Of a DNA stretch of 24,599 nucleotides, positions 14,073-21,200 are shown in pieces (positions within the stretch are counted from its first letter, which is position 1; each line of letters begins with the position of its first letter). A program made the position numbers and the translations under genes. Where the stretch lies: contig DASRXC010000019.1 in the NCBI GenBank assembly GCA_035654355.1, positions 1 to 24,599 on the forward strand. Direction: 5' to 3'. The notes beneath the pieces are model-generated. The model was not told where the DNA came from. It saw only the letters and a program-made list of their open reading frames with translations, and did no database searches. Source of the DNA: JAFAHD01 sp035654355. GTDB taxonomy: Bacteria; Vulcanimicrobiota; Vulcanimicrobiia; Eremiobacterales; Eremiobacteraceae.

Positions 14073-15193
14073 ACCGGCCCTTCGACGTCCGCGGCTTCAG
14101 CGCCGTGCTCTACAAGGAGTGGATCCACGTCTGGCGCGACACCACGACGCTGATCCTCGCGCTGGCACTGCCGACACTGCAACTGCTGATCTTCGGCTAT
14201 GCGATCAATACGAAAGTCGAGCACATCAGCACCGCATATTATAATGAAGACGGCGGCCAAGTCTCGATTCAAGCGCTCAACGCGCTGCGATCTTCACAGG
14301 ATTTTGATCTCGTCCGCAAAGCCACGACTCGTCAGCAGCTCGAGGCGGACATCGTCGCAGGCAGGGTGCACGTGGCAGTCGACATCCCGCCAAATTTCAG
14401 CGCGGACGTGCTCGCGGGCCGGCCGGCGCAGCTGCAAGTGCTGATCGACGGGTCCGACACGTCGATCGCGCAAGAAGCGTTCGGCTCGTCGGCGCTCGTC
14501 GGACAGGTGCTCTCCCAACAACTCGGACCGCAAGTGCCGGTGACGGCCCAGCTCATCGACGTTCGGCCGCGCATGCTTTTCAATCCATCGTTGCGTAGCG
14601 CCAATTTTCTCGTGCCGGGTCTGATCGGCGTGATCATGCAAGTGATCACGATTTTCCTCATGGCGCTTTCGATCGTCGGTGAACGCGAACGAGGCACGCT
14701 CGATCAGCTGCGCGTGACGCCGATCGGATCGCTCGGCATCATGCTCGGCAAGATCGTGCCGTATGTCTCGATTGGATTCGCCGACTTTCTCGCGGTGCTG
14801 CTCGCGATGGTCTACATCTTCAAAGTCCCGATCGCCGGCAGCGTCCCCTTGCTGTTGGGACTTGGAGCATGCTTTTTGGTCGCCGCGCTCGGGCTCGGGC
14901 TCGTCGTCTCGGCGACTGCGCAGACGCAGCTGCAGGCGATCCTCTTCACGTTCGCCCTCACGCTGCCGTCGATCTTGCTCTCCGGCTTCTTCTTTGAGCG
15001 CGAGTTGATGCCGCCCGTGATGCAATGGATCGGGCTGGCCATTCCGCTCACGTACTTCCTTGAGATCCTGCGCGGGATCGTCTTGCGTGGAGCCGGGCTC
15101 GATGCGCTCTGGCCGCAAGTGGTGGCGATGGTGGCGCTTGGCAGCTTCTTGATCGTCGTCGCGACGATGCGGTTCGCCCGCAGCACGTCGTAG
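14069..15193 (+). CDS. ABC-2 type transporter permease (YbhS/YbhR-like)
   Basis: The 374-residue protein has an N-terminal amphipathic entry (VLYKEWIHVWRDTTTLILAL) and one transmembrane helix. A ~150-residue extracytoplasmic domain follows (residues ~48-185), then five helices to the C-terminus. That topology and the motifs FLMALSIVGERERGTLDQLR, VTPIG and IPLTYFLEILRGI identify the ABC2_membrane_3 group. In E. coli two permeases, YbhS and YbhR, form the channel; only one is present here, so a homodimer is likely. The ATG overlaps the ATPase stop by 4 nt. It is the last tightly coupled gene of the operon; the next gene starts 82 nt later. Confidence 0.94.
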   Translation: MNRPFDVRGFSAVLYKEWIHVWRDTTTLILALALPTLQLLIFGYAINTKVEHISTAYYNEDGGQVSIQALNALRSSQDFDLVRKATTRQQLEADIVAGRVHVAVDIPPNFSADVLAGRPAQLQVLIDGSDTSIAQEAFGSSALVGQVLSQQLGPQVPVTAQLIDVRPRMLFNPSLRSANFLVPGLIGVIMQVITIFLMALSIVGERERGTLDQLRVTPIGSLGIMLGKIVPYVSIGFADFLAVLLAMVYIFKVPIAGSVPLLLGLGACFLVAALGLGLVVSATAQTQLQAILFTFALTLPSILLSGFFFERELMPPVMQWIGLAIPLTYFLEILRGIVLRGAGLDALWPQVVAMVALGSFLIVVATMRFARSTS

Positions 15194-15234
15194 CGGCTCG
15201 GCCGTACGCCGAAAGTCTCGCAGCAACGCCTGAT

Positions 15235-15278
15235 AAGGAGGGCCCCGGCAGCGCCGATGTGAACCGTGTGGCGCTATG
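15235..15278 (+). promoter_or_regulatory. Distant Shine-Dalgarno bridged by a hairpin ending at the start codon
   Basis: A strong Shine-Dalgarno, AAGGAGGG (15235-15242), is 33 nt from the ATG at 15276, too far to work linearly. AGCGCC (15250-15255) and GGCGCT (15270-15275) are perfectly complementary, with an extra G-U pair inside. The second arm abuts the ATG. If this stem folds, the Shine-Dalgarno would sit 7 nt from the start, the normal distance. Within the loop is ATGTGA, a start-stop pair. Confidence 0.45.
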
Positions 15279-15962
15279 CGACATCATATATTCGTTCCGA
15301 CCTTTATCGCGTTCGCACTCGTCCTCGCGCCGTCACTGCTGCGCGCAGATACGATGGGAACGCCATCGCCACCACCGACCGCCACGCCACCGCTCTCGGC
15401 GACCGAGAAGACATTCGTCGACGGTGTCACGGCCGATCTGCAGTCGCGTTTTGCGACGACGACCGCCGCGGCCGCCGGCGGCTACTTCCGTTACACCGAT
15501 GAGGATGACACCGGCGCGATCAGCTGGGTCAACCCATCGTGGTGGACGAGCGATCCGAAGAACCCGGCGCAGTTGTGGTATGACGTGAACGGCAAGCTCA
15601 TCGGTGCCGACTTCAGCGTGCCGAAATCGGCGACCGCGCCGACGATGTGGGGCGTATCGAGCAGCCGCTGGATTCCAATCGAGCAGCACGCGCACTTCGT
15701 CGTGAAGCAGGCGGACGGTTCAATGCTATACAGCGGCTTTGGTCCGAAGACGGCGGCGAAGATCGGCGCGAGCCTTGCGAGTCCAACCAAAGACGACGTC
15801 GTCAAACTGGGCAAGGCGCAAAACGTCAGCCAGGTGCAGCAGGTCTTCGCCTACCCGGCGATCTGGGATCTGCAGGTGTGGCTGGTGCCGAACCCGCTCG
15901 GCGCCTTCGCCGAGCACAATCCGAACGTGAAGCCGAGCAAGTCGGCCGAGCACGAGATGTGA
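15276..15962 (+). CDS. Unrecognised secreted protein
   Basis: I do not recognise a family. The 228-residue protein starts MRHHIFVPTFIAFALVLAPS with a signal peptide likely cut after LRA. A Pro/Thr-rich linker (MGTPSPPPTATPPLS) follows, then a ~190-residue domain with many Trp and Tyr: YFRYTDEDDTGAISWVNPSW, WWTSDPKNPAQLWYDVNGKL, RWIPIEQHAHFVV. There are no cysteines and no membrane helix after the signal, so it is probably periplasmic or surface-located. There is no other in-frame ATG, GTG or TTG between 15276 and the upstream in-frame stop at 15234-15236. It follows the exporter operon by 82 nt on the same strand and is closed by a strong terminator, so it may be co-transcribed with the transporter. 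Function unknown. Confidence 0.85.
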   Translation: MRHHIFVPTFIAFALVLAPSLLRADTMGTPSPPPTATPPLSATEKTFVDGVTADLQSRFATTTAAAAGGYFRYTDEDDTGAISWVNPSWWTSDPKNPAQLWYDVNGKLIGADFSVPKSATAPTMWGVSSSRWIPIEQHAHFVVKQADGSMLYSGFGPKTAAKIGASLASPTKDDVVKLGKAQNVSQVQQVFAYPAIWDLQVWLVPNPLGAFAEHNPNVKPSKSAEHEM

Positions 15963-15984
15963 GGCCGAAGGACAGATAAACAAA

Positions 15985-16014
15985 GAAGCGCGCCGGACGG
16001 CGCGCTTCGTTTTT
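15985..16014. terminator. Bidirectional intrinsic terminator
   Basis: A perfect 10-bp stem, GAAGCGCGCC (15985-15994) with GGCGCGCTTC (15999-16008), has a 4-nt loop and is followed by GTTTTT on the plus strand. On the minus strand the same stem is followed by TTTGTTT, so it can also end transcripts coming from the LOG side. It lies 22 nt after the stop of the secreted-protein gene. Confidence 0.92.
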
Positions 16015-16099
16015 AGTCGGCGGCGGTTCGCCGCTTGCCCGATGCCAGCCAACCGGCGACGAGCAAGCTAAAGGCGGCGAACGAAGCGACTAACTCCAT
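16013..16099 (-). CDS. Possible 28-residue single-pass membrane peptide
   Basis: ATG at 16099 opens a 28-codon frame: MELVASFAAFSLLVAGWLAS then GKRRTAAD, ending in TAA. It has one hydrophobic helix of about 18 residues followed by a positive stretch, the usual look of small inner-membrane proteins. About 79% of third codon positions are G or C, like the neighbours. The stop lies 4 nt before the minus-strand arm of the bidirectional terminator. It is 84 nt downstream of the LOG gene on the same strand. There is no Shine-Dalgarno; TAGACT sits 6 nt before the ATG, which would fit a leaderless transcript. Chance remains a real alternative. Confidence 0.35.
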   Translation of the reverse strand: MELVASFAAFSLLVAGWLASGKRRTAAD

Positions 16100-16183
16100 G
16101 CATCTAGTCTACGGCTCCGCGGGGCCGGCCGCCATGTGCACCTGTCGAAAGGCGCACTCGCGAGGCTCGACAACAGGCCTTTT

Positions 16184-16741
16184 TCAGCGCGCTGCTCGCG
16201 GTTGGGCGCTCGACAGCCGCTCCACCAAGGTGGCTTGATCGCTATCCGAGATGACGATGCTGCGCGTCGCGGGCGTCATGAAACCGTCCGTGACCGCGCG
16301 GTCGCACAGCGTGAGCAGCGGATCGAAGTAACCCTCGACGTTGAGAAGGCCGCACGGCTTATTGTGTATGCCTAATTGCGTCCACGTCACCGCTTCGAAA
16401 AACTCCTCGAACGTGCCGAACCCGCCGGGCAAAGCGACAAACGCGTCTGAGAGGCGCGCCATCAGCGCTTTGCGCTCGTGCATGGAATTGACGATGTGTA
16501 GGCGGTCGACGCCTTGGTGAGCGAGCTCTCGCTCCACGAGCGCTTGCGGGATGACACCCTGGACTTTGCCACCGGCCGCTAACGCGGCGTCGGCAAGGGC
16601 GCCCATAAGACCGACATGCCCTCCACCGTAGACGATGGCGATGCGGCGCGTCGCGAGGAAGCGAGCGAAATCTTGTGCGGCTTGGATGTATACGGGACGC
16701 GCTCGAGCACTCGACCCGCAAAAGACGCAGATCGTCTTCAT
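16184..16741 (-). CDS. LOG family protein (cytokinin-riboside 5'-monophosphate phosphoribohydrolase-like)
   Basis: The 185-residue protein starts MKTICVFCGSSARARPVY, the canonical LOG opening. It has the nucleotide-binding VYGGGHVGLMGALADAAL and the catalytic ALPGGFGTFEEFFE motif (PGGxGTxxE, near residues 104-112). M-H-E-R-K-A-L-M follows the substrate loop. Family members hydrolyse nucleoside 5'-monophosphates (cytokinin nucleotides or AMP) to base and ribose 5-phosphate in the cytosol. Start choice: the ATG at 16741 matches the family start and has GTGGAG just upstream. An in-frame GTG at 16759 would add six residues that the family lacks. In bacteria many LOG proteins act in nucleotide salvage rather than hormone production; context here does not decide. 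Confidence 0.92.
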   Translation of the reverse strand: MKTICVFCGSSARARPVYIQAAQDFARFLATRRIAIVYGGGHVGLMGALADAALAAGGKVQGVIPQALVERELAHQGVDRLHIVNSMHERKALMARLSDAFVALPGGFGTFEEFFEAVTWTQLGIHNKPCGLLNVEGYFDPLLTLCDRAVTDGFMTPATRSIVISDSDQATLVERLSSAQPRAAR

Positions 16742-16759
16742 TGCTCCACTGATATGCAC

Positions 16760-16901
16760 TGAGGTTGCTGTCCCACTCCTTTCGACTCTGGACTAGGCGC
16801 GTAGAAAAACGCGCACGCTTCGTATACCCACCTCCAGCAGCGCATATGACACACCCACCGCGTTCCGTTTTCGTTCCTCAAAAGGCGGGCAGAGATGTGG
16901 T
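16760..16901. other. Divergent gap between LOG gene and Hva1-domain gene
   Basis: The gap holds a perfect inverted repeat, GCGCGT (16797-16802) and ACGCGC (16809-16814), around AGAAAA. No T-run follows, so it is more likely a protein-binding dyad or a leader hairpin than a terminator. An AAAGGAG on the minus strand lies too far from the LOG start to serve it. No consensus promoter was recognised. Confidence 0.35.
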
Positions 16902-17138
16902 ATGAAGAGGAGATTTCGCGTCGGCGACCACGTCAGTTGGAACTCCGAAGCCGGACGCGTGCGCGGTACCATCACAAAGGTGATCACCAAAGCGACGCCC
17001 TTCAAAGGGTATACCATCCGCGCCACGAGCGATGATCCGCAATATCAGATCGTCAGCGACAAGACCGATCATGTGGCCGTTCACAAGGGATCGGCGCTGA
17101 GTAAACTGCGCAGCCCAACGCCGCGCAAGACGCGCTAA
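16902..17138 (+). CDS. Hva1/TUDOR-domain small protein (DUF2945)
   Basis: The 78-residue protein MKRRFRVGDHVSWNSEAGRV carries almost the entire Hva1_TUDOR (DUF2945) signature. That includes VGDxVSWNSEAGRVRGTI, then TPFKGYTIRAT, DDPQYQIVSDKTDHVAVHKG and SALSKL. The family is a single small beta-barrel of about 60-70 residues, soluble and cytosolic. The name comes from a fungal hypervirulence-associated protein; the bacterial role is unknown and nucleic-acid or peptide binding is only inferred from the fold. A basic tail (RSPTPRKTR) follows the domain. It is monocistronic and convergent with the ammonium transporter, with 29 nt between stops. Confidence 0.9.
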   Translation: MKRRFRVGDHVSWNSEAGRVRGTITKVITKATPFKGYTIRATSDDPQYQIVSDKTDHVAVHKGSALSKLRSPTPRKTR

Positions 17139-17167
17139 TAATCACGCGACGCCAGAAGCCACCGCGG

Positions 17168-18421
17168 TCATTGCAGTTGGTACGCGACCTCCGCGTGCTG
17201 CGACTCGTCGAGTCCGCGCTCTTCTTCTCCCTGCGAAACACGTAGCGGCACGAAGCGCTCAATCACCTTGAGGATCGCGTACGTCATCCCGCCTGCGTAA
17301 ATCCATGAGACGCTCACCGCGATCGCTTGAACGGCGAGTTGGTGAGGATTGCCTGCGAACAGTCCGTTGGCGCCGGCGGCGTTCACAGCGACTGTTGCGA
17401 ACAATCCGGTCGCCAGCGCGCCCCAGGTGCCGCCGATGCCGTGCACGGCCCAAACGTCGAGTGAATCGTCGACGCGATGCATGCGCTCGCGCCACTGGAT
17501 AGCGGTGAAGCACACGGCGCCAGCGCCAAAGCCGATGAGAATCGCGCCCAGCGGTGTCACAAATCCGCACGCAGGCGTCACCGCGACAAGTCCTGCGACG
17601 GACCCGGCCGCCGCGGCCAACACGCTTGGATTGCCCTTGCGCCACCAATGCAGCGTCATCCATGTGAGTGCGCCCATCGCTGCTGCGAGATTGGTGCTCA
17701 CGAAGGCGCTCGCCGCGAGACCGTTGGCGGCAAGCGCCGAACCAGCGTTGAATCCGAACCAGCCGAACCACACGAGCGCTGCACCAAGCACGACATAGGT
17801 CATGTTATGCGGCTCCGTGTTGCGGTCGGGTGCGACGCCAAGTCTCCGGCCCAACACGAACGCGGCGACCAAAGCCGACACGCCCGACGTGATGTGCACG
17901 ACGGTGCCGCCGGCGAAGTCCAGTGTGCCGAGCTTGTTGAGCCATCCACCCTGACCCCACACCCAATGAGCGACTGGATCGTAGACGAGCGTCGCCCACA
18001 GAAGCGTGAAGATGACAAAGGCCCGGAAATGTTTGCGCTCCGCAAAACCGCCGGAGATCAGCGCCGGCGTAATCGCCGCGAACATCATCTGAAAAACGCA
18101 GAAGGCTAGTGCGGGCACGGTCGGCGCGTAGCTCGACGGGGTCTGGCCGACGCCCTGTAGACCGAGCCACTGCAAACCGCCGATGAAGCCATGGAAAAAG
18201 CCGAGGAAGTTCGCGTCCGGCCCGAACGCGAGGGTGAACCCCCACAGCGCCCACTGGACGCTGACGAGACAGAGGATGAAGAAACTGTGCATGATCGTCG
18301 CGAGCACGTTCTTGCGACGAACGAGCCCGCCGTAGAAGAACCCGACGGCGGGCGTCATGAGCATCACCAATGCTGCCGAAGCGAGCACCCAAGCGGTGTC
18401 GCCGGCGCTGATCGAAGGCAT
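17168..18421 (-). CDS. amt: Ammonium transporter, Amt family
   Basis: The 417-residue protein has the eleven-helix Amt pattern. Conserved elements include MTPAVGFFYGGLVRRKNVL in helix 1, FQMMFAAITPALISGGFAER, Trp154 in HWVWGQGGW, Asp168 in DFAGGTVVHITSG, and the pore twin histidines His176 and His327 (DVWAVHGIGGTWGAL). The cytoplasmic tail keeps GLDESQHAEVAY, the segment that in Amt proteins contacts the PII regulator. It transports ammonium across the inner membrane. The ATG at 18421 has a strong AAGGAGG Shine-Dalgarno 8 nt upstream, and TATACT at 18450-18445 is a good -10. The usual glnK partner is not adjacent. There is no N-terminal signal peptide as in E. coli AmtB. Confidence 0.96.
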   Translation of the reverse strand: MPSISAGDTAWVLASAALVMLMTPAVGFFYGGLVRRKNVLATIMHSFFILCLVSVQWALWGFTLAFGPDANFLGFFHGFIGGLQWLGLQGVGQTPSSYAPTVPALAFCVFQMMFAAITPALISGGFAERKHFRAFVIFTLLWATLVYDPVAHWVWGQGGWLNKLGTLDFAGGTVVHITSGVSALVAAFVLGRRLGVAPDRNTEPHNMTYVVLGAALVWFGWFGFNAGSALAANGLAASAFVSTNLAAAMGALTWMTLHWWRKGNPSVLAAAAGSVAGLVAVTPACGFVTPLGAILIGFGAGAVCFTAIQWRERMHRVDDSLDVWAVHGIGGTWGALATGLFATVAVNAAGANGLFAGNPHQLAVQAIAVSVSWIYAGGMTYAILKVIERFVPLRVSQGEEERGLDESQHAEVAYQLQ

Positions 18422-18517
18422 CGGCTCGACCTCCTTGGGTTTTCAGTATAGCCGATGCCGCAGTCAAATGCTTTCGACGAATGTCGAGCGCTTGACGTGT
18501 GGCAAACTACGTTGGGC

Positions 18518-18901
18518 TTATCGCGCCAGGTTGCCGGTCTTCAATCCGAACTCGCGCATGTCGCGCCTGATGGCACGCAGGCTTGCGTTCATTTTGGCCC
18601 GCGAGTCCGTGATGGTCGCGAGGCTCTGGATCATTTCATCGAACGAGCGACGTAGGTCCATCACCTCAACGAGTAAGCCGACGGCTCTCTCGTTCGCTAC
18701 TCTTATCCGTTCGCTCGCCGCTCGTAGCCGTGCGTAAATGCGGCTGCGCTCTGCGTGCGATTTCGGGCTCAGCATGGGCGAGGGCGTAGTGCGCGGCGAG
18801 CGCCCGGCGAGATCCATCTCCGCCTCTCGAAATCGGGAGATCTGCCCAGGCGGCCTGACGGCTGACGTCCTCGCGGCGATTTGCGTTTTCTCCATTGTCA
18901 T
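18518..18901 (-). CDS. Unrecognised helical protein
   Basis: I do not recognise a family. From the ATG at 18901 the protein has 127 residues (an ATG at 18895 gives 125). The first ~50 residues are polar, Pro/Arg-rich and probably disordered. The rest looks helical with heptad-like spacing (RIYARLRAASERIRVANERA, VGLLVEVMDLRRSFDEMIQS), suggesting a coiled coil. It has no signal peptide, no membrane helix and no cysteine. There is no good Shine-Dalgarno; TACAAT lies just upstream. Codon use differs from the neighbours: AGG three times, AGA twice, plus ATA, CTA and TTA. It is divergent from serA and upstream of amt on the same strand. It may be recently acquired or a weakly conserved gene; a spurious ORF is less likely but possible. 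Confidence 0.55.
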   Translation of the reverse strand: MTMEKTQIAARTSAVRPPGQISRFREAEMDLAGRSPRTTPSPMLSPKSHAERSRIYARLRAASERIRVANERAVGLLVEVMDLRRSFDEMIQSLATITDSRAKMNASLRAIRRDMREFGLKTGNLAR

Positions 18902-18974
18902 ATGATTGTACCCATGTGCGCGCTGAGCCGTTGACCCAAGGGCAGTCGAGGCCTTTGCCAAGAAAGGTCATGGC

Positions 18975-20552
18975 ATGAAAACGCCCACCGTTCTCGTCGC
19001 CGAGCCACTCGCCGCCGAGGGGGTAGCCGTGCTGCGCGCGGGCGGCGTGGACGTGCGCGAGGCCTTCGATCAGCCGCGCGCCGCGCTGCGCTCGCTCTTG
19101 AGCGATGCCGACGGATTGATCGTGCGATCAAAGACCAAGGTTGACGCCGAGATGATCGCCGGCGCGCCGGCGCTGCGCGTCGTCGGACGGGCTGGTGTCG
19201 GCGTCGATGCGATCGACGTGGCCGCCGCCACGCAGGCGGGCATCGTCGTGCTCAATACGCCGGATGCCAGCACCATCGCGACAGCGGAGCATACGATCGC
19301 GATGATGCTCGCGTTGTGCCGCAACGTGAGCGCCGGGCAGGATCGCGTGCGCAGCTTCCAATGGTCGGCAAAAGGGCTGATGGGTACGGAACTTTACGGC
19401 AAGACACTCGGCATCGTCGGCCTAGGACGCATAGGCGCGGCGGTTGCAGCGCGTGCGCGCGGGCTGGGCATGACGGTCCTCGCGCACGACACATTCGTCA
19501 GCGAGTCCCGAGCTGAGGCGGCGGGCGCGAAGCTGGTCTCGCTCGACGACCTGCTCGGGCGCGCGGATTTTATCAGTCTTCACGCGCCGCTTACGTCACA
19601 GACGCAAAGCTTCATCGGCGCTCGTGAACTCGCCCTGATGCGTGCGGGTGCGCGCATCATCAACTGCGCACGCGGTGGTTTGATCGTTGAGGACGCGCTG
19701 CTCGACGCGCTCGATAACGGACGACTTGCGGGCGCCGCGCTCGATGTGATCCGCGATGAGCCGCCTGCGGCAGATGCGGATGTGTGGCGTTTGCTGCGCC
19801 ATCCGAAGGTCGTCGCGACGCCGCACCTGGCGGGCTCAACCCGTGAGGCGCAGGCGCGGATCGCCACTGATCTGTGCCGCGACATCGTCGCCGTTCTCTC
19901 TGGTCAGCCTCCGTCTGGTTCCGTTAACGCGCCGGCCGCGCCGACGGCAGCACTCCGTCCATTCGTCGAGCTCGCCGCGACGCTGGGCCGAGCCTACGCG
20001 CAGCTCTCACGGGAACCTGCGCTCGCATCGTTCTCGCTGCTGTTCGAGGGTGAGCTCTCCGACGTCGATCCGCGCCCGTTCGTCGCCGCCTTCCTTGTCG
20101 GGTTATTGAGAGATGTCACCGACCGGCGCGTCTCGGTCGTGAACGCGACCCAAGTAGCCGACGAGATGGGCATCGCGGTGGAGACGCTGGCCGCGCCATG
20201 CGAGCGCGGTTTCGCGCGCGCGCTGTCGGTACGCGGCGGCAAGACGTCGCTAGCCGGCACCATCGTGCACGGCGAGCAACTGCGCCTCGTCGAGATCGAC
20301 GGCTTCGAGATCGATGCCGTTCCGAGAGGACACCTCATCGTCACATGGCACGCGGACGTGCCCGGCATCGTCGGCAAGGCGGGAACGATTCTGGGCCAAG
20401 CCGGCATCAATATCGCCACGATGAACGTCGCACGGCGTGACGACGGCACGGCGCTGATGCTGTTGGCGGTCGATCGCAATCTAGACGAAGCCGGCCTGCA
20501 ACAGCTGCGTTCGATCGGAGAGCTGCACGACGTGCGCTCGATCGAATTGTGA
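18975..20552 (+). CDS. serA: D-3-phosphoglycerate dehydrogenase
   Basis: The 525-residue protein is a full-length type I (long) PGDH, the first step of phosphorylated serine synthesis. The substrate domain opens with VLVAEPLAAEGV. NAD binding is at GIVGLGRIGAAV (GLGRIG 149-154). Catalytic residues are Arg233 in NCARGG, Glu262 in RDEPP and His284 in TPHLAGST. Residues ~325-440 form the ASB domain and ~450-525 the ACT domain (WHADVPGIVGKAGTILGQAG, INIATMNVARRDDG), which in many bacteria gives serine feedback control. The ATG at 18975 has GAAAGG 7-8 nt upstream. The stop overlaps the GTG start of the phosphatase by 4 nt, so the two are one operon. Confidence 0.97.
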   Translation: MKTPTVLVAEPLAAEGVAVLRAGGVDVREAFDQPRAALRSLLSDADGLIVRSKTKVDAEMIAGAPALRVVGRAGVGVDAIDVAAATQAGIVVLNTPDASTIATAEHTIAMMLALCRNVSAGQDRVRSFQWSAKGLMGTELYGKTLGIVGLGRIGAAVAARARGLGMTVLAHDTFVSESRAEAAGAKLVSLDDLLGRADFISLHAPLTSQTQSFIGARELALMRAGARIINCARGGLIVEDALLDALDNGRLAGAALDVIRDEPPAADADVWRLLRHPKVVATPHLAGSTREAQARIATDLCRDIVAVLSGQPPSGSVNAPAAPTAALRPFVELAATLGRAYAQLSREPALASFSLLFEGELSDVDPRPFVAAFLVGLLRDVTDRRVSVVNATQVADEMGIAVETLAAPCERGFARALSVRGGKTSLAGTIVHGEQLRLVEIDGFEIDAVPRGHLIVTWHADVPGIVGKAGTILGQAGINIATMNVARRDDGTALMLLAVDRNLDEAGLQQLRSIGELHDVRSIEL

Positions 20553-21181
20553 GACTGCTCTTCGTTCGGCACGGCGAATCGACGTGGAACGTCGAAGGCC
20601 GCTTCCAAGGACGACAGGATCCTCCGCTCTCGCCGCTCGGCGAGATGCAAGCGCGCGCCGTCGCCGAGCGGCTTGCGCGCGAAGGCCATATGCGCTCGAT
20701 TATTTCGAGTCCTCAGCGCCGCGCAAGGGCGACGGCCCAGACGATCGCAACTCGCTGCAAGCTCGAGGTCGTCTGCGACGAGAGGCTTGTCGAGATCGCT
20801 CACGGCGAATGGGAAGGGTTGTTGCGCGCGCAGGTCGCGCAGCGCTGGCCGGACTGGCTCGAGCGCTGGCGTGACGAACCCCAATCGGTTCAGTTCCCGG
20901 GCGGCGAGTCGCTGTCGCAAGTGCGCACCCGCTTTCTTTCCTTCATCGGCGATGCGTCCGGGTTTGGTTCGCCGCTCATCGTGTGCACGCACGACGTCAT
21001 AATCCGTCTCGCCGTCTTATGGGCTTGCGGCGAACCCGTGGAGCGTTTTACGGGCCTCAAGAGCGACAATGCGGGCGTCACCGAGATCGACCTCACCGAT
21101 GGGCAGCCCACGCTCGTCCGACAGAACGACGTCGCGCATCTCGGCGAACTACGCAGTGATTTGGCCGGCCAAGCGCTCTAA
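20549..21181 (+). CDS. Histidine phosphatase, probable metal-independent phosphoserine phosphatase
   Basis: The 210-residue protein starts MRLLFVRHGESTWN with the phosphohistidine motif (Arg7, His8). Other pocket residues are Arg58 or its neighbour in SSPQRRARAT, Glu82 in LVEIAHGEWEG and His148 in VCTHD. The family includes phosphoglycerate mutases, broad phosphatases and the cofactor-independent phosphoserine phosphatases described in Hydrogenobacter and cyanobacteria. Two points favour the last. Translation is coupled to serA through a GTGA overlap. His85 also occupies the position that, from memory, contacts the substrate carboxylate in the Hydrogenobacter PspA enzyme. The family alone would allow other phosphate esters, so the specific function is an inference from context. 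Cytosolic. Confidence 0.9.
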   Translation: MRLLFVRHGESTWNVEGRFQGRQDPPLSPLGEMQARAVAERLAREGHMRSIISSPQRRARATAQTIATRCKLEVVCDERLVEIAHGEWEGLLRAQVAQRWPDWLERWRDEPQSVQFPGGESLSQVRTRFLSFIGDASGFGSPLIVCTHDVIIRLAVLWACGEPVERFTGLKSDNAGVTEIDLTDGQPTLVRQNDVAHLGELRSDLAGQAL

Positions 21182-21200
21182 ATGCACTGGCGTGGCACCT

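Noticed and set aside
16797..16814. GCGCGT-AGAAAA-ACGCGC hairpin as a terminator
   Set aside because: No T-run on either side, and it lies between divergent genes where a terminator is not expected.
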